DNA of 64,000 nt from Arion vulgaris (GCA_020796225.1 CM036755.1:66098049-66162048); one strand, 5' to 3'. Shown: positions 10,425-23,600, counted from the stretch's first letter. Numbers and translations: made by a program. The notes: a model not told the origin generated them from the letters alone.

Positions 10425-10690
10425 TATAAGAAGGAGAAGATGGAGATATGTTGGACATACATTGAGAAAAAATGATACAAAAATACCAAAGTGGGCACTG
10501 AAGTGAGAGGCAAATGGTTCAAGAAAGAGACGATGCCCTAGGAAAACCTTGAAATTAACATTGCTGAGAGAGACAAAAAATATAGGACTGAATTCCATAG
10601 AAGAGATTGAGCGAGTTGCCCAGGAGAGAGTGGTATGGATAAATTACTTGCAGGCTCTATGTAACTGTATAACGGTACAAGAGGAATATA
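10425..10690 (+). mobile_element. LINE-2 tail
   Basis: Encodes [18 protein letters not shown] residues and EEIERVAQERVVWINYLQAL. It ends in the family 3' end CTATGTAACTGTATAACGGT with an ATTA-type tail. Frame broken by a stop. Confidence 0.8.
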
Positions 10691-11015
10691 TATTACCAAC
10701 TATATGGGATCTATAGCAAAGACAGCTTTCTGATGTACAGTAGACGGAATGAGGAGCTGGGGCAAACCAATAGAAACCTGGTTGAGTGTTGAAAAGGAAA
10801 TGAAAGAGTGGAGACTTACAGGAGAAACTATGGATAGAAAGGGGGCAAACCAGCATTAATGGGGGCCACTTGTAAATACCTTTTATGTTAACTATGACAT
10901 GAAGAGAATATAGATAGATAGTAGATTTATCAAAACATGATTAGGTTCCATCCAATTTTATGCAACGCACCTAGAAAACTTCTAATTCGTTTTACTACTA
11001 CATCATCACATTTCG
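10691..11015. other. Unassigned stretch
   Basis: No coding similarity. It resembles other LINE-derived DNA in composition but has no family match here. Confidence 0.3.
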
Positions 11016-11019
11016 TCCT

Positions 11020-11062
11020 TGATAAAGACCTTTTGGTCGAAACGTAGATTTAATCTGTTAAT
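11020..11062. mobile_element. Foldback element fragment
   Basis: Contains CTTGATAAAGACCTTTTGGT followed by CGAAACG, the diagnostic internal motif of the foldback family at 14.05-14.44 and 18.67-18.97 kb. Confidence 0.55.
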
Positions 11063-11319
11063 TTAATTTTAGCCCTTTTAATGAGAATTTTAGTGCAATA
11101 ACCACTAAGCCCCAGCAGCTCACATATTCGCAGACAGATTCTCACTACCCTCTTTGCACACTCCACCAAACATTATATTTACAAATGGTTGAAACACAGA
11201 CTCCTGGCACATTCTGACAGTCCTGCCCATCATACCTGAGCCAACGGCATTAAACATGGCCCCATGAACAAAGCTTACAGAGGAAGCTAGAGATAACCCA
11301 TAAGAACTTTTATTTGCAA

Positions 11320-11600
11320 ACAATGCCCTGATTCAAGCGGGCAGAAATACGGACAGAGCTGATGTCATAAATGTGGTATACTCTCATTTATGTGATATGG
11401 GCGAGTTTCAGACACTGGAATGAGTGTGAGAATTAGGAGTTAAGTTTGGACATGTTAGACAGTGCCCTCTTCATGGTAGAGAGAGAAGGAATATTAATCA
11501 ACTTCTCATGGGTACGGTGAGCAAATAGACTTTGGGATGGCTGCTACAGCGGAGGACAGAGCAAGCATGGGAATGTCCAATGTGCCATGACATTGATCGC
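11320..11600 (+). mobile_element. LINE-7d C-terminal tail
   Basis: Encodes ALIQAGRNTDRADVINVVYS, ELGVKFGHVRQCPLHGRERR and [13 protein letters not shown]. This is the post-RNase-H tail with a CxxC motif. A second copy is at 27.7-28.0 kb. Confidence 0.7.
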
Positions 11601-11699
11601 ACAACATAACATAACCCATAAGGAATTCCAACTGACATGCAGCTTGATAGAGGCAACCCATCTCATTGACTAGACTGAGCATATGAAACCGATCACAAA

Positions 11700-11865
11700 G
11701 AAGAAAAAGATACCTCTGAAGTCAGAGAAGACATACCTGTATGGCGATGGACACTTATAATAAGGAAAGCATGCCTTCATGCAAAAATCAGTCAGAAGTA
11801 CCAAGCGCCCTGACTACGTCTGAATTCATAGCGGGCGCATGCAAGAAGAAGGAGATATCCACAAA
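11700..11865 (+). mobile_element. SINE-D copy
   Basis: CTCTGAAGTCAGAGAAGACA, CTGTATGGCGATGGACACTT and AATTCATAGCGGGCGCATGC followed by AAGAAGAAGGAG. This is the common SINE-D 3' structure. Confidence 0.7.
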
Positions 11866-12125
11866 CACAATTTCACTCGTATCTTCTGTCACTCTCTATC
11901 TCAATCACAGACAAGGTCATACTCACTCACTTTCCTCTTTGATTCACTCACTCACAAACTAAACATTGCACAATAGTAAAAAAAAAACATGATAAATATT
12001 CAGTGCCCATGAACTTCGAACTAGACAAACTATTTTATCATAATTAAAAAACAGTACCAGATATCACATGATCCCATTAAAGCAAATATATACAATATGT
12101 GTACACAAAACAAGAACGCAAATCC
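11866..12125. other. Unassigned AT-rich stretch
   Basis: Nothing recognisable apart from a run of A at 11979-11988. Confidence 0.3.
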
Positions 12126-12129
12126 ATTC

Positions 12130-12440
12130 TTTCAAAACTAAATGCTACAGAAAGATCCTACAAATACCATGGACAGAAAAAGAAAGAACACTGATGTCCT
12201 GAAAGAACTGAATGTTAAAGACAATTGGCTGATAAACAACATACTATACAGAAAAATTACATACTTTGGTCACATTAAGCATCAAGATGGTCTGGAGAGA
12301 ACAATATTAGAGGGCAGGGTCCCAGGACGCAGACCAAGATATTAAAGAAACCATGAATATGACCATCGATGAAGTGGGTGAACTGCCTAGAGACAGAGTG
12401 AATTTCAGATGCGCTGCAAAGAGAGCAACGTCCTATAAAG
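12130..12440 (+). mobile_element. LINE-5 tail
   Basis: Encodes [40 protein letters not shown] and DEVGELPRDR. Same family as the minus-strand copies at 14.8 and 26.9 kb. One frameshift. Confidence 0.8.
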
Positions 12441-12960
12441 GATACGCACCTTGATGATGATACAACATTACTACAACACCCAAAGATCAAGATGGAAGTG
12501 AAAAGACAGATGATAAAAATATTTTTCTACCAACACTTTTTACCAGTGCCAAACTTGGTTTCTGACAGCAACACACCACAGAAAGCTCACCATGTGTGAA
12601 ATGAAATGCTTGAGGAAGGCAGTGGAGGCCACCAGGAAAGATAGACTACGAAATGAGGACATCAGAGTGGGCATAACTTCATGCACCAAATACATCGAAA
12701 GACAACACATGCAGTGGTTTGTACATTTAATGAGAATGGAATACAACCAACCATCAATAACAGCATACAACAAAAAAGATCAGGTACTACAGCCAAGGAA
12801 AGACCAAGAAAAGATGGATAGACAATATCAAGACCACACTAAATAAACACGGATATAACACAAGGGCAACTCATCTGGCCCTGGAACGCAAATTAAAGCT
12901 CCCACCCCTACGCTAACGGTAAGAGTAGACAACCAATTCCATCATCCAGCTGGGGAAAGA
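12441..12960 (+). mobile_element. LINE-14 tail
   Basis: Encodes KLTMCEMKCLRKAVEATRKD and RLRNEDIRVGITSCTKYIER, with the 3' end CAGCTGGGGAAAGACAATAT. A longer copy with RT residues is at 57.96-58.77 kb. Confidence 0.8.
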
Positions 12961-13189
12961 CAATATATATACAATATGTGCAGAATATGGAATGTTTAAA
13001 TCTAGATCAACTTCAAACTGGTTAATATATGGGTCAAACAGTCTACCACAGTACATCTAAAAATATAATGAAAATGTACCACAGCCTTTTCAAACCTAAG
13101 TGTATGATGGACATGTCACCCACATTTCTAGTGTGCATTAGGTAGGAGGGCCAATTCCATTTCTCATACATGAAATGATAAGTGTAGGG

Positions 13190-13275
13190 TTGAACTCACA
13201 ACCCTCTTATGTCCGAGTCAATAGACGAACACTTATGCATCTTGCTAATCCGTTTCCACCAGAAGAGTATACTAG
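13190..13275 (-). mobile_element. tRNA-like SINE head
   Basis: Minus strand: A-box-like TTAGCAAGATGCATAAGTG and B-box-like GTGAGTTCAACCC. A related sequence lies at 61.66-61.73 kb. Too diverged to be a tRNA gene. Confidence 0.5.
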
Positions 13276-13345
13276 AGGATAAACTGTATTAGGAAAACAG
13301 TGCTACAAACAATTTCATTAGGAATGTTGAATTGAAAAATTAATA

Positions 13346-13633
13346 CAGCGTCTTTATAAAGTTGCTGTGCAGTGAATTTTAAAAATATTGTTGTAATTGC
13401 GTCACGAATGATGGAACTTTACATCATGATATTCAGAGTTTCATAATCCTGTGTGTGTACAGAACAGGCGCTGATACACACACAATTTCATTGCTGAAAT
13501 GAAATAGTGTTAACCATTGAAAACAGGGTATTTTTGTGTTTTTCATAATGGTGGCAAATATACTGAAGAAGTAATTTGACAAAATGAGCTGAAATTTCCA
13601 GAGCAACTGCACAGCAACTTTATAAACACCCTG
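13346..13633. mobile_element. mariner-type MITE, 288 bp
   Basis: Inverted termini match at 26 of 28 bases (CAGNGTNTTTATAAAGTTGC...), flanked by TA on both sides (13344-13345 and 13634-13635). No transposase frame inside. TA target and CAGGGTG-type ends are the Tc1/mariner pattern. Confidence 0.82.
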
Positions 13634-13754
13634 TATAAAATGTTATTACATGCAACCGTATTCTCCATTGGGAACAAAATGGAATAAGTAAAGTCATAAA
13701 TATCATACACATTCTTAGATTCAGCAAGGATAAATATAATACTCGTTCATCATC

Positions 13755-13955
13755 ATCATCAAGTAGCTTGTCCCTTCCGGAACTTGGCTCCCATGTCAAC
13801 AGTCCTGAAAAAACTCTCCGTTCTGTGCAAGTTGGCCGGCGTCAGCAGCAGTCATTCTCAGATTGTCAATGACATCTTGCACCCAACATCTTCTAGGTCT
13901 TCCTCTCATTCTTCTTCCAGACACCATTCCCTCCAAAATTATTTCATCTAACTGG
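13755..13955 (-). mobile_element. LINE-6 tail
   Basis: The minus strand encodes the MTAAxAGxLAxxR C-terminal region after RRMRGRPRRCWVQDVIDNLR-like residues. It pairs with the copies at 15.8, 31.8 and 51.2 kb. Confidence 0.7.
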
Positions 13956-14050
13956 TTCATAGATTGCTAAAACAACACTAATGTGTTTGACAGCATCTCA
14001 GAACATATGAGACAGTTTCATGTCATGGAATTGTTTACATTATTCTGTTG

Positions 14051-14441
14051 AAACATGTAAAAACAAAATACTGTAGTTTTACAAAAGCAAAACACAACAG
14101 TGTTTCGACCAAAAGGCCTTTATCAAGCAAAGGATACAACAGAAATCCACTTCTTACAGAACATATAGAATCGGATGATAAATCCTAACAGGCCCTAAAA
14201 TGAAAATCTGTTTAAAAATTAATGTAGATTTGAAATGAAAATCTAAAATGAAAATTAAAAAGCAGATTTTAATTTTAGAGCTATTAGAAATGTATTGTCT
14301 GATTCTACATGTTCTATGCCATGTAAGAGGTGAATTTCTTTACTTCTGTTGTATCTTTTGCTTGATAAATTATTGTGTATCCTTTGCTGTGTATTGTTAT
14401 CATATTTGTAAAACTACAGGACTTTGTTTTTTACGTGTTTC
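14051..14441. mobile_element. Foldback element beside the sialin stop codon
   Basis: Imperfect inverted repeat with arms of about 140 bp (14051-14188 and 14298-14441). Both arms carry TACAAAA/TTTTGTA, ACTACAG and GCTTGATAAA motifs. It starts about 43 bp past the sialin TAA on the transcribed strand, so it probably lies in the 3'UTR or just beyond it. Confidence 0.78.
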
Positions 14442-14483
14442 GATATTGCTACATAATATATTATACATTATATCGATAATACA

Positions 14484-14690
14484 TTATTCTGTGTACACTG
14501 GAGGAGGGTCATTGTTGATCCTTCTTAATGATGGTGATGATGGAATGGAGGTTGTGATTTCATTTTCCTTGGGTGGAGCCCTTGACCAGGACATCTCTTC
14601 TCCTTTGGCAAGGATGATGAAGACTATGGCACCAGTAAGATAGATAGAAGCAGTGATGTAGAAGATGATCTGCCATTGACCTCTGGTTTC
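14484..14690 (-). CDS. SLC17A5: Sialin-like exon 11 (stop codon)
   Basis: 207 nt: 68 codons and TAA at 14484-14486. Encodes TM12 ([20 protein letters not shown], then FIILAKGE) and a cytosolic C-terminus rich in Ser/Pro that ends PPPVYTE. Acceptor is TTTATTTCAG. No clear AATAAA was found just downstream; a 390-bp inverted-repeat element starts about 40 bp after the stop. Confidence 0.9.
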   Translation of the reverse strand, partial: ETRGQWQIIFYITASIYLTGAIVFIILAKGEEMSWSRAPPKENEITTSIPSSPSLRRINNDPPPVYTE

Positions 14691-17600
14691 CTGAAATAAA
14701 TTCCAACAGTAAAATTATTTCTCTAAAAAGAATAACATTATATTAAAATCTTAATTGAAACACTCTAGAACATCATTAGACTCTAGTGCACATCCTGTCC
14801 ATCATACATGCACATCATCAAGGTGCATATTCTTTATAAGATGTTGCTCTCTTTACAGTGCATTTGAAATTCACTCTGTCTCTAGCCAGTTCACCCACTT
14901 CTTCGATGGTCATATTCATGGTTTCTTTGATATCTTGTAGCAGTCTTCTTCTTGGTCTGCCTCTGCGTCCTGGGACCCTGCCCTCCAATACTGTTCTCTC
15001 CAGGCCATCGTGACGCTTGATGTGGCCAAAGTATCTAATTTTACATCATACATACACTAACTAAATAAAACATGGCCTAATGAATGAAGCTTACAGAGCA
15101 AACTATGGAGAACTCTCGAGGAACTCCAACTGACATGATGCATCTTCATAAAGGCAATTCATCTCAAAGTTTAGATGAGCATACAAAACCGATCACACAG
15201 ACGAAGACAACAACATTATATTAAGTCTTTCTTCAAACAGAATCTCAAAACAGGATCATATAAAAAGTTGTCCATGTCTAATGTGTCTTTCAGTGTGTTT
15301 AGAGTAACTGTTCTGTGCTGGTTGATGTGTCTACTAGGGTTATGAGCATGGTTTTCCCATCTTGCTCCATTAATCAGTTCGCCTAGCTAGCACATTGGCA
15401 AAGTACCAAAAACAATATACAGCGATGTTTTAACCAAAAAGCCTTTATCAACCAAAGGATACAATGGAAGCATAGACTTCCATATGGCATCTATGGCAGA
15501 CATAACATATACAGTCAGACAATAAATCCCTGTACCGAAAATATGTGACTCAAAATGAAAAAATAGATAGAACAATAATTATCAAATATATACATTATCA
15601 GAATATTAAGAGCATGCATATTCCCAGTGGCAACATATGGGTGTGAATCCTGGATCTTTATTATAATAAGGCAGTGGAAAAGCATATATGTGCTTTTGTA
15701 TATAAGTGTTACAGAAGAGTCCTTCGTATAACATGAGAAGAGAACAAATAGATCTATCTAGAAAGAACTCAAAATCAAAGAAAACTGGCTGATGCTACAA
15801 ATAAGAAAGATAAAATTGAGGTATTTTGGACATATAAAAAGAAATGAAGGGCTGGAGAAGACCATCATGGAAGGAGGCATACCGACAAAGAGGAAGACCA
15901 CGGAGATGGATTCAGAATGCAACTGATGGTTTAAGTATGACGGCTGCAGAGGCAGGATATCTGGCCTATGAGAGAGAGAAATTCGGAGGACTGTTGGGGT
16001 GGCAAAGTTCTGCTCAGGACAAGCTATTCGATGATGATGATATATACACTTAACTCCTTGTGGACCAAACGCCACACTAAAGGGCATTTTTAACTCTAAA
16101 AACAAATTTGCCCTGGTCCACCAAGAGTTAACATATACACTATGGAGCATGAGAACAATATTAAGAAGCATAGGAATGTAGTGCATTGAGTTCATGGGGT
16201 CGCAAGGTACCAAATAAAAAGATATAAAATGATTTTCTAGATTAGCCTGCGCAGCCAAGATAGAGAACACTTGCATAAAGCCTGACCCCCCCCCCCAATC
16301 CTACGAATCTCAGTACAAAAACCTACCACATGAACCAAACAATGTGGTCTGTAATCTTCTCCATCGAACGATCCATATCGGCCACTCTTTGTGATTTGTA
16401 TGTAATCTGAGTCTAAGAGCAATTGTATGCTGTGTCAGTTATGTGCATACAAGTAGGCCAGCACATCTAATTTATACTATGCTTTTTATTTACTAGGGTA
16501 GCTTCCTATGGAACATACTCCAGTTACCTCCTAGATATACCTTTTAGGTCACAGTGTTACTATTCATCGCTCCTCTTGAGAACCCCAACAACACACTGCC
16601 GGGGTTGGAATAAAACCCATAACCTTAGAAAAGCAAGGCAAACAACGTAACAACTTCACAGAGACTTACATTGTTATTAGTTAGATATCCAACAACAGCA
16701 GGTCCAATAAAACCGGGTATTGTAGCTACAGCATTTGTTATACCACACAGAATACCTGTAAGAAGAACAGAAAAATATCTTCTGAGTTAGTTACACTTTA
16801 TTAATAAGTAGGTAAAGGAACCCTTTCATACCTTGTGGTATATAGGTCAATACAGTGTTAGGCCTGTATTTTCATTGACCGTTGGCACACGATGGGTGAT
16901 GTGGTCAGCATCACGCCGGCCTTTACTTTCCCAGAGCATGTTTGGTTCGCAGTTGAGGCTGGGTCGACCTGAGAGCCGTCGCGGTCTGGAAAAATTCCAT
17001 GCACACTGCGGGAGTTGAACCCAGACCACCAGCCTTGAGAAGCAAGTTCACTAACAACTACGCTACCGTGGCTCTCACTTTATTAATAAATTACCTCTAA
17101 AGTTGGAGACGGCATGTCTGTATGGAGGAGGACACTGATAAAAAAGAAATCAGGCCTTCACACAAAAGGTAGTCAGAAGCGGCATACCAGGCACTCTGAC
17201 TAGGCCTGAATTCATAGCGAGTGAAGGCAAGAAAAAGATTATTGTGTTAACTGGGAGATGATCAAGGGCAGATTATAGTAACTTAATGTGCACCATTATA
17301 CAGTAAAAAAAAAGTTTGCCTGTAGTACCATTTTTAGGGCAGTGTAGGACAGGTAGGATGAGAGCCTGAGGAAATGAATGCCTGCATTGCTCGTGCAGTC
17401 GCCGCAAAGCTTTTCAGGTTAGGATATTTCATTTGTGCCCAAAACAGAAAAAAATCCTTGGCCATACCGTGAATTGAACACGGGTCTCCCGCATGGGAGT
17501 AGTGATTTAATCCATTTGGCCAGACTCTCATAATATATTAGTGAACGTTTGAAAAAAGTCTCCGAATATCATACACAACATAGAGAATTAACAAATTAAG

Positions 17601-20600
17601 AGTTTAAACTCTCGGATTGCTAGTCTCACAATAGTTGCTGGAAGCAAAGTTTATAGTGTCAGTGTTGTTCCCACAACCCTTGTAAGATGATAATAGCCAA
17701 AGTCAATTAATTCTTCTTCACCTCTAGGGAAGCATAGTTCTGGAACCAAGTCCACATATCCAAGGCCATCCTTTCCAGATCTCTCCACTCTCTCCCCATT
17801 TTCTTGCATTCTGTCTCCAATTCCCGTCTCCAGGTGTCCTTCCCTACCTCTATTGCCCTGAGGGTTCCATAGGAGAGCCTGTCTTGTGATGCTGTTAGGG
17901 GATTTCTTCAGTGTGTGTCCTATCCATCGCCACCTTCTGCTCCTTATCTCTTGTTCCACCCCAGAGTTCCCTGTTTGTAGCCCTGTCCTACCATCGCAGA
18001 TGGAGTATCCTGTGCAGGCATCTATTGATGAACGTCTACAACTTTTGGGATTCCCTTAGTTGTTCTCCATGTCTCCGCTCCATACAGAAGGACAGCCTTG
18101 ACATTTGACTTAAATGTCACTCTTGAACTTCATATGTTCTTCAGAATGGCAAAGGTTGATCTTGCCTTTTGTAAAAGTCTATTAATAGCCCAGTCTAAAG
18201 CCAAACGATAGACTTTATTGCACCAGGTTTTTACCCCATATGGCTCAGCCCCTCCCGCCAGAAATGGCATGGCACTTGCTGAGATTATTGCACAAACTCC
18301 GTAACTCCAGCAACAATCCTAGGGATCTCATGCAAAACAGAAATGCAGAGACCACTTAGGATCGTTGCCGGAGATAGTGCTTCATGCAATTCTCTTGGCA
18401 GGTGGCATGTCATTTCTGCGGAGAGGGACTGAGCCATATATAACTGCTAGAGCTACTATACAGTATTCCGTTCATTTCCTCATCTAGGACAGCTTTCAAA
18501 GATTGTTTTCTAAATTAACATTTTATTTTAGTTATTTTTTCTAAAATAGTACCGAAAAGTGAAGAAGCATGGTATCTTCTAGACAAGTATGTTTGAAGCT
18601 TTTGTGAAGTTTTGAAGCAGATGGAGTCTCAGAGTAATACTGAGGAGACTTTGATGAAAATAGAATATGGTGAAATATGTAATAACAAAGTACTGTAGTT
18701 TTACAAAATGCAAAAACAATACACAGCAACGTTTGACCAAAGCCTTTATCAAGCGAACAATACAACAGGAGGGAGACTTCACAGCACACTACACATAGAC
18801 TATGACAGAAATATCCCAATGGTCTTAAAATGATATTTCTGTCGTAGTCTATATGCAGTGTGCTGTGAAATACGTCATTTCTGTTGTATCGTTCGCTTGA
18901 TAAAGACCTTTTGGTTGAAACGTTGCTGTGTATTGTTATTGTACAACTACAGTACTTTGTTATTACATTTTCGCTTACAGTTTGTACTGCAGTCTTCCCT
19001 TATATTGAAAAAGAACAGCAATTCTAGTTACGAAGAGACAGATAATGAGGATTTGATGATCAGGGGAAGCTACAGAAGCAATGGGAAAAAAATATTAATA
19101 ATGTTCAGCGGATTTTCAACACAAGATTTATGCATTTTATTTCTAGGAGTGAACTAAATGTAATACATGTTGAAAGTTCAATGTATTTGCTATCCCATTA
19201 ACAAAAATATGTCAAATGCCTTCATCTTACCAAGAGTTTGAACCTCATTCTTCATGACCGATTGTTTCAATCATTCAACATCTTCTTCTTCTTCAAACGC
19301 TCCACATCGACCACTTGTCAATCCCTCTGTGTGATTTTTATGTGATCTGGAACCAAGAGCGATTGTATTTTGTATCAGTTATGCACCTACAAGTAGGCCA
19401 GCACATCTGCTTTCTTTCCTGCTTTTTAGTTACTTGGTTGCTTTTTAGTTAGCATCCCTAGGGTCTACATCAGTCACCTCTTACGAAATGCATTGTAGGT
19501 TGCAGTGGTACTATTTTTGCTTCCTTGCGGCCCGGCACCACACAGGCAAAAATCATTCAACAATATCAAACTTACCTGCAAATTTTGGTGCAATATCAAG
19601 GTGGTTGACATTGTAGCCTGCAATAGTACAACCACCAAACCCAACAGAGAGAGTCAGAAAGACCATAGCTAATACATGGTCGCAGCCAACATAGCCAACA
19701 ATAATCAGCATAATTCCAGGTATCACTGTCCCTGTTGGTTAAAAAAACAAAAATAAATGATGTAGCAGCAGGCAAAACAGAACTTTTCAGAAACAAGCAA
19801 AAGATCAGATCCATTTATTATTATTCTTCTTGACGCTCCATATCGATCACTTGTTAACCACTCTTCGTGATCTGAGCCTAAGAGCCATTGTCGTTGTGCC
19901 CGGTTATGCGCCTACAGGTAGGCCAGTACATCCGATTTCTGAGATGCTTTTATTAACTAGGTAGCTTCCTATGCCATTACATCAGTTGCCTCTTACGACA
20001 TGCACTGTAGGTCGCAGTGTTACTATTCTTTGCTTCTCTTGCAACACAGAGGCGAATTTATTATTCAATAATATGAAAGTTGCCATGACAACATTAGAGG
20101 AAGATATAGCAGAGAGATAATTAATATACTTTTTCTTATTCTAACCAGGGCAGTAAAGAGTTTCACTCTTGAGCAATCAATGTCAAATTGTTGAATCTGT
20201 ATGTGTTCTGTAATTGTGAAAGACTAGTGTAAAGGGTATTATGAACAGATGGGTGTGGTGGGAGGAGTTCTTGTCTAGCTTTATGTAGTCTATGGCATTC
20301 AAGTGAAACAAGCTCTACTGTCTCAGACAGGGTCTGCCACCATATCAGTGGGCCAGCCAATGTATAGAGCTGATATTTTGAACGTCCTCATAGAGTGTGG
20401 CCGCAAAGAACATTTTCATTTAAACCAATCCACGACAACTACTAGATTGCAGGAGCTGGGTTTGAAGATTGGAGTAGCAAGAAAAGAGCAGTAAAACAGG
20501 TACGTGAGTAGGCTCATTAATCAAAATCGAACTGGTACGTTCAGTCCCTGGACGCTGTTGGAGATATTGCAAAGCAGATCAGAGCACCTATGGACATGTC

Positions 20601-23600
20601 CGGAGTGCAATGAAGATATTCCAAACTGCAACTGAAATGACTGCACTTTCTACAGTGTGGTAGGTGAGTGGGGTTTATTCTGTGTAGGTGGTAATTCAAT
20701 CCAACATGCCCTGTTCTTAACTGAAAGATAGTGCATTGAATTTTTTGTTGTAGAGATAATTAATATAATATTCCAAGTAGACATATCAGTTGATATGAAG
20801 ATAATTAATGTGTTTCCTGCCTATACTCGTTGCTTCAGTTTTTGTGGTGCTTATTTTCAAGTCATATTTTTTGTAGTCAATCTATCAGTGTCAAGGTCTG
20901 GACGGTGACATCAAATGATAGATGAAAACTAGTCACGACAAAGATGAATTGTCTATGCAGAATGCTGGGAGTATCAAGAAGACACCAGATTAGAAATGAA
21001 GACATCAGGAAAAAAGGGTACAACATCAGTTCATCAAGAAACAACAAATTAAATGGTTTGGCAACATAAGTAGATTACTAACAGATGGGGGCACTTCAAA
21101 GAGCAATGTTACTCTGATACAGTGGATACAAAGCAAAAGGCCATCCACACAAAAGGTGGACCTCAGAGATAACAGAGGTAACAAAAACCACTGTTTACGA
21201 AGTGCAAACAACAGCCTGTTCTATAAATTTCTTCTTATCCTGACTAAATGAGATAAAACTGGAATCGAGAAAACAAGAAGAAGAAGACATGACAATATTA
21301 GATAGAAGATGTAGAACAGAGATAATTAATATAATATTCCAGCTGGACATATCCGTTGATATGAACACTTAATTTATTATGTTTCCTGTCTATAATCTTT
21401 GCCTCAGTTTTTATTGTGTTTATTTTCAAGTCATACTTTGTGCAGTTATAATATAAGGAGTCAGTATGGTGTTGTAGGTTTTGTTCTTGTTGGTGTATCA
21501 CATACTTAAGTTATCAGTTATATGAGGACTATCATCATAGCACTCGGACATGTCCATAGGTGCTCCGATCTCCGCCTCAGCAAATCCAGCAGCGTCCAGC
21601 GACCCAACACGCCAGTTCGATGTTGATTAATCAATCTCTTTGCATATTTAGTATATATCATGTACTTCAATTGTGAAATAACAAATTGTTGAATGCACTT
21701 TGTTTACATGTTTATATTGTTTTGCAAGTTGATTTCCAATGAACTCCAGTGGTTGCCATGGAGTTTGTGCAATGTCACCTGGTTCTCCAGCAAGGAAATA
21801 TGCATATAGACGACGAGGTAGAGAAAAAACAAAGAAAGTAGTTCTTCTTCTTTGAACATTCCATATTGACCACTTGTTAACCATTCTGTGTGATTTGTAA
21901 GTGATCTGAGCATAAGAGTGATTTTACTTTGTGCCAGTTATGTGCCTACAAGTAGGAAAGCACATCCGATTTCTACGAAGCTATTTATTTTCTAGGGTAG
22001 CTTCCCCAGGTCCTACATCAGTCGCCTCTTATGACATGCCTTGTAGGTTGCAGTGGTACTATTCTTTGCTTCCTTGCAGACCCCGGCACCCCATGAGTGG
22101 CAAGTACCCATGAATCGGCTGTTGAAATTGTCAAAGTGGATGCTTGAGGGGCAGAGAGAGAGAAGTGTGTCCAGCGAGCCACAGGAAACATCAGTATGCA
22201 TACCCTTCAACATCTGTCGATGAAGACTGAGCACCTATGGGTCTTCTAGAAAGCTGTGACATCAGTAACCAATAAAGAAATAACAAAACTTTAACAAACA
22301 ACTACATGAGAACTGTACATACCCAATGTGTTAAACAATTTGCGTGTATTTCCGGTGGATATGTAGCCATGACTGCGCAGATAGTCCGCTGTAAGTCCAG
22401 ATAGATTCTGCACTACCCAACAGACAGCATATGGAATAGCTGACAGTAAACCATTCTATAAAAGAAAAGAAATCGCAATAAAAGTAAATATCTTGCTTTC
22501 AAATAATGCAGTATAGTGGGCATTTCAAAAGAAAAATTCAGGCCTGCATCGGGCTCACTAGTCATCTACGCACACACAGACAAACATAATGCAACTAGGG
22601 GTCAAAGGCTCATGAGGTCATGGTGGTAACATGAGCCAGGGTTAGCGAGGGCGCGCGCTAACCAAGACCCTGCCCTAACCTCCACGCGGTGACCCTGGAA
22701 ACAGACTATGGTTCCGGTCTGGCTAAGAGGGGAGGGATCGGGGAGAGAAAACTACTGGTAGTGGTAGCAGTGCAGAATGGAAACACGATAAAGATACATA
22801 CAAACAAAATGCACTAATCTCCTGACCGATGTCCGTCCAACAAGATATTGCCCAAGTCCCTGACGAAAGAAACAGCAACGAAATGCCTCAGACATGGATG
22901 AGAGGTGCATCCAGTGACCAAACCGTATGCCCACGTAGGGCGAAGCTCGAAGCCCTGAGGAGGGCAAACATTGCCAGCACGTCGGCAAGAATAAATAAGA
23001 CAGGACCGTAACGAATAAGTCTACCCTCGTGTTGGTGCGAGAGAAGATTGCAGCTGACCTAGCATTGGTAGCCTGGTGCAGACACATGTACTGGGCAAGG
23101 TTTGCGAGCGCAAAAGAACAAGTTGCGTTTAGTGCATATGAAACTACCGCCCTGGGAAAACCGTGCAAGGTACTGTGCGATAAAAATAAACATCCCCGGA
23201 AGAACTGAGGTTGGTGATTCCTAACGGGACTGCCAGCCATGGGGCAACCGGGCAATGTTCGATTGCAGTCGTAACTAACATCCCGGGAATAACTGGGGCG
23301 GGTGATGGCGGCGAGCGCAAAATCCTCAGTTACGCTGATAGCGCCGACTGAAACGACCCTCTACATTGTTTGTACTCGGCCCCATGCCAGTGCTTCGGCG
23401 TTAATTGCAAATTGCACGTACCAATGCGCGTCTAGAAAAGGCTGAGAATGTTCCTTCTCCGGATCAGACTCAAAAATGTACGGTAAAGCAAGGCCGACAA
23501 TGTACGGACCTGACAGGAAGTCCGGGTCTGAACATTGGCGAAGGCCGATACTTTACCGGTGTCTTATACGAGTAAGACGCCGTCCGAGGATAAACACAAG

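Noticed and set aside
15758..16276. 172-codon minus-strand open frame
   Set aside because: Antisense of the LINE-6 tail, which is clearly coding on the plus strand.
16990..17072. tRNA gene
   Set aside because: A- and B-box-like sequences are present but the cloverleaf is imperfect and a SINE body follows. The same holds for heads at 1-48, 9168-9242, 17460-17530, 25150-25220, 30875-30945 and 61900-61975.
22752..23255. 167-codon minus-strand open frame
   Set aside because: Antisense to the two more plausible plus-strand open segments of element G; Cys/Leu/Ser-rich composition typical of antisense frames.
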